Origin: Candidatus Woesearchaeota archaeon
Lineage (GTDB): Archaea > Nanobdellota > Nanobdellia > Woesearchaeales > GW2011-AR4
Assembly (NCBI GenBank): GCA_030751755.1
Contig: JASMFO010000078.1
Coordinates: forward strand, 1 to 6,824
Length of the DNA stretch: 6,824 nt
Direction: 5' to 3'
Shown: positions 6,289 to 6,824 of the stretch, in pieces
How the letters are laid out: each line of letters begins with the position of its first letter
How positions within the stretch are numbered: position 1 is the first letter of the stretch
The notes under the pieces: model-generated
Seen by the model: the letters and a program-made list of their open reading frames with translations, nothing else
What the model was told of the DNA's origin: nothing
Database searches by the model: none
Program-made: the position numbers and the translations under genes

Positions 6289-6313
6289 AATTAATTTTTA
6301 TTTGATATTTCCA

Positions 6314-6556
6314 TCATTCTGGACTTTCTGGTGGAGGCAGTATTTCCAAACTTACACTGCCCGTGCTTTCATCCGTTACAATTGGAGGCTTTTTAATCGT
6401 TAATGTGATCTCTCCGCTTGTGGATGATTCTCTTGCACCTTCAGCAACTCTTGGAGCTTGTATGTAATTCAAAATAGCAAGTGTGAACATGACAGCTATA
6501 ATAATGGCTAAAAGAAGCAAAATTACACCTGTTTTTTTGGAAACCTCTTTTTCCAT
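6314..6556 (-). CDS. Small single-pass membrane protein with a duplicated SGxxTLxI-PP motif (80 aa)
   Basis: The function is unknown. Residues 1-9 are charged (MEKEVSKKT), 10-31 form a transmembrane helix, and about 32-80 should face outside. The external part holds two copies of one motif: SGEITLTIKKPP (47-58) and TGSVSLEILPPP (65-76), ending in PPPESPE. In DPANN genomes short proteins ending in GxVSLxIxPPP often sit next to TGFA-type proteins, and here one lies 36 nt upstream of such a gene, which suggests a partner in the same surface structure. There are no cysteines. The ATG at 6556 is the first in frame before the transmembrane segment, with no Shine-Dalgarno. The TGA stop overlaps ATG triplets (AATGATGG). 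Co-transcription with the following gene is likely. Confidence 0.8.
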   Translation of the reverse strand: MEKEVSKKTGVILLLLAIIIAVMFTLAILNYIQAPRVAEGARESSTSGEITLTIKKPPIVTDESTGSVSLEILPPPESPE

Positions 6557-6597
6557 CTTGCATTTTTATAGTTTATCTACATTAATTATATTGGTTG

Positions 6598-6609
6598 TTT
6601 AAATATATT
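6598..6609 (-). promoter_or_regulatory. Possible proximal TATA box for the 80-aa/233-aa operon
   Basis: The minus-strand AT element ATATATTTAAA is centred about 48 nt upstream of the ATG at 6556 and is preceded by A-rich sequence. It would start transcription near 6577 and give a leader of about 20 nt. It is less canonical than the box at 6680-6687, and the region is so AT-rich that it may be fortuitous. Confidence 0.35.
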
Positions 6610-6639
6610 TTGATTTTTTTGTTTTTCTAATATTATTAT

Positions 6640-6659
6640 TTGGAAGTACTAATATCCAA
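6640..6659 (-). repeat. Short inverted repeat at the predicted 5' end of the operon leader
   Basis: TTGGA and TCCAA form 5-bp arms around a 10-base loop. The repeat begins at the transcription start predicted from the TATA box at 6680-6687, so it could be a 5'-end hairpin or a regulator site. It is short, and chance occurrence is quite possible. Confidence 0.25.
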
Positions 6660-6679
6660 TATACCTTTTACACAACTAG

Positions 6680-6687
6680 TATATAAA
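6680..6687 (-). promoter_or_regulatory. Canonical BRE/TATA promoter upstream of the 80-aa/233-aa operon
   Basis: On the minus strand AAAAAGA is followed directly by TTTATATA, a near-consensus archaeal BRE plus TATA. Transcription would start near 6657, giving a leader of about 100 nt before the ATG at 6556. No open frame of useful length lies in that leader. It could drive the operon with a long 5' UTR or a small RNA. The 180-nt gap 6557-6736 holds this promoter, the proximal AT element and two short inverted repeats, and no gene. Confidence 0.5.
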
Positions 6688-6710
6688 TCTTTTTATTGTA
6701 ACATATACTC

Positions 6711-6725
6711 TAGAACAATATTCTA
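6711..6725. repeat. Inverted repeat TAGAA-N5-TTCTA after the right-edge gene
   Basis: TAGAA CAATA TTCTA is a perfect 5-bp-arm inverted repeat lying 12 nt beyond the stop codon of the right-edge gene. It could form a 3'-end hairpin on that mRNA, but no T tract follows it on the minus strand, so I do not call it a terminator. Confidence 0.3.
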
Positions 6726-6736
6726 AGATACTCTTG

Positions 6737-6824
6737 TTATCTTTTTCTGAATTTTTTAATATACCCTAGAACATTAACAACAATTAAAATCACAATAGCT
6801 ACAGTCAAATATATTATTATATCC
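6737..6824 (-). CDS. C-terminal fragment of a membrane-anchored protein (5' end outside window)
   Basis: An open frame enters from the right edge on the minus strand and ends with TAA at 6737. Only 28 residues are visible: DIIIYLTVAIVILIVVNVLG followed by YIKKFRKR. This is a single hydrophobic helix of about 19 residues capped by a strongly basic tail, the normal form of a C-terminal stop-transfer anchor with a cytoplasmic end. The same ending (helix plus KKSKKWKQ) is seen in the 375-residue protein, so this is plausibly another anchored surface protein of the cluster. The product cannot be named from this fragment. Confidence 0.65.
   Translation of the reverse strand, partial: DIIIYLTVAIVILIVVNVLGYIKKFRKR

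Noticed and set aside
1..6824. tRNA, rRNA, CRISPR array, insertion sequence or attachment site
   Set aside because: I found no cloverleaf-like conserved TpsiC element, no regularly spaced repeats, no transposase or integrase motifs, and no long terminal inverted repeats.

Overview
The window looks like a chromosomal cell-envelope locus from an AT-rich archaeon, most likely of the DPANN group (Woesearchaeota or Pacearchaeota-like). Three kinds of evidence point there. Promoters have archaeal form: TTTAAATA or TTTATATA boxes about 26-29 nt upstream of start codons, with A-rich BRE-like flanks and T-tract terminators. Most products are small membrane-anchored beta-sandwich proteins rich in N-x-S/T sequons. 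The 233-residue protein has the 'TGFA' N-terminal architecture that I associate with these lineages. No database search was possible, so the taxonomic placement is inference.

Layout. At the left edge (1-295, + strand) is the C-terminal end of a BatA-like von Willebrand A (VWA) domain membrane protein. Everything else reads leftwards on the minus strand and converges on it. From right to left the order is: the last 28 codons of an unidentified protein ending in a transmembrane helix (6737-6824); an 80-residue single-pass protein (6314-6556); a 233-residue TGFA-type single-pass surface protein (5576-6277); a 375-residue protein with a signal peptide, about three Ig-like domains and a C-terminal anchor (4364-5491); a 144-residue single-pass Ig-like protein (3850-4284); a 57-residue ribbon-helix-helix (RHH) regulator (3576-3749); and a 1074-residue, sequon-laden giant surface protein (350-3574).

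Transcription units inferred from sequence. Unit A is the 80-residue and 233-residue genes, with promoters in 6557-6736 and a T-rich terminator at 5541-5569. Unit B is the 375-residue and 144-residue genes, with a well-formed leaderless-type promoter at 5514-5521, an extra TATA at 4331-4338 and a terminator at 3810-3830. Unit C is the RHH gene and the giant surface protein, separated by one base (TAA-G-ATG), with a TATA box embedded in an operator-like array at 3748-3780.

The most interesting part is unit C. A tiny DNA-binding protein is placed directly ahead of, and probably translationally coupled to, a giant glycoprotein-like surface protein. Its promoter holds three copies of an ATATATCA half-site: two in direct orientation 11 bp apart, and one inverted to form a perfect 11-bp-arm palindrome. 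This looks like an autoregulated switch for a major surface protein. The rest is a coherent set of extracellular beta-sandwich proteins, probably cell-surface structural or adhesion components. I see no mobile elements, CRISPR arrays, tRNAs or rRNAs.
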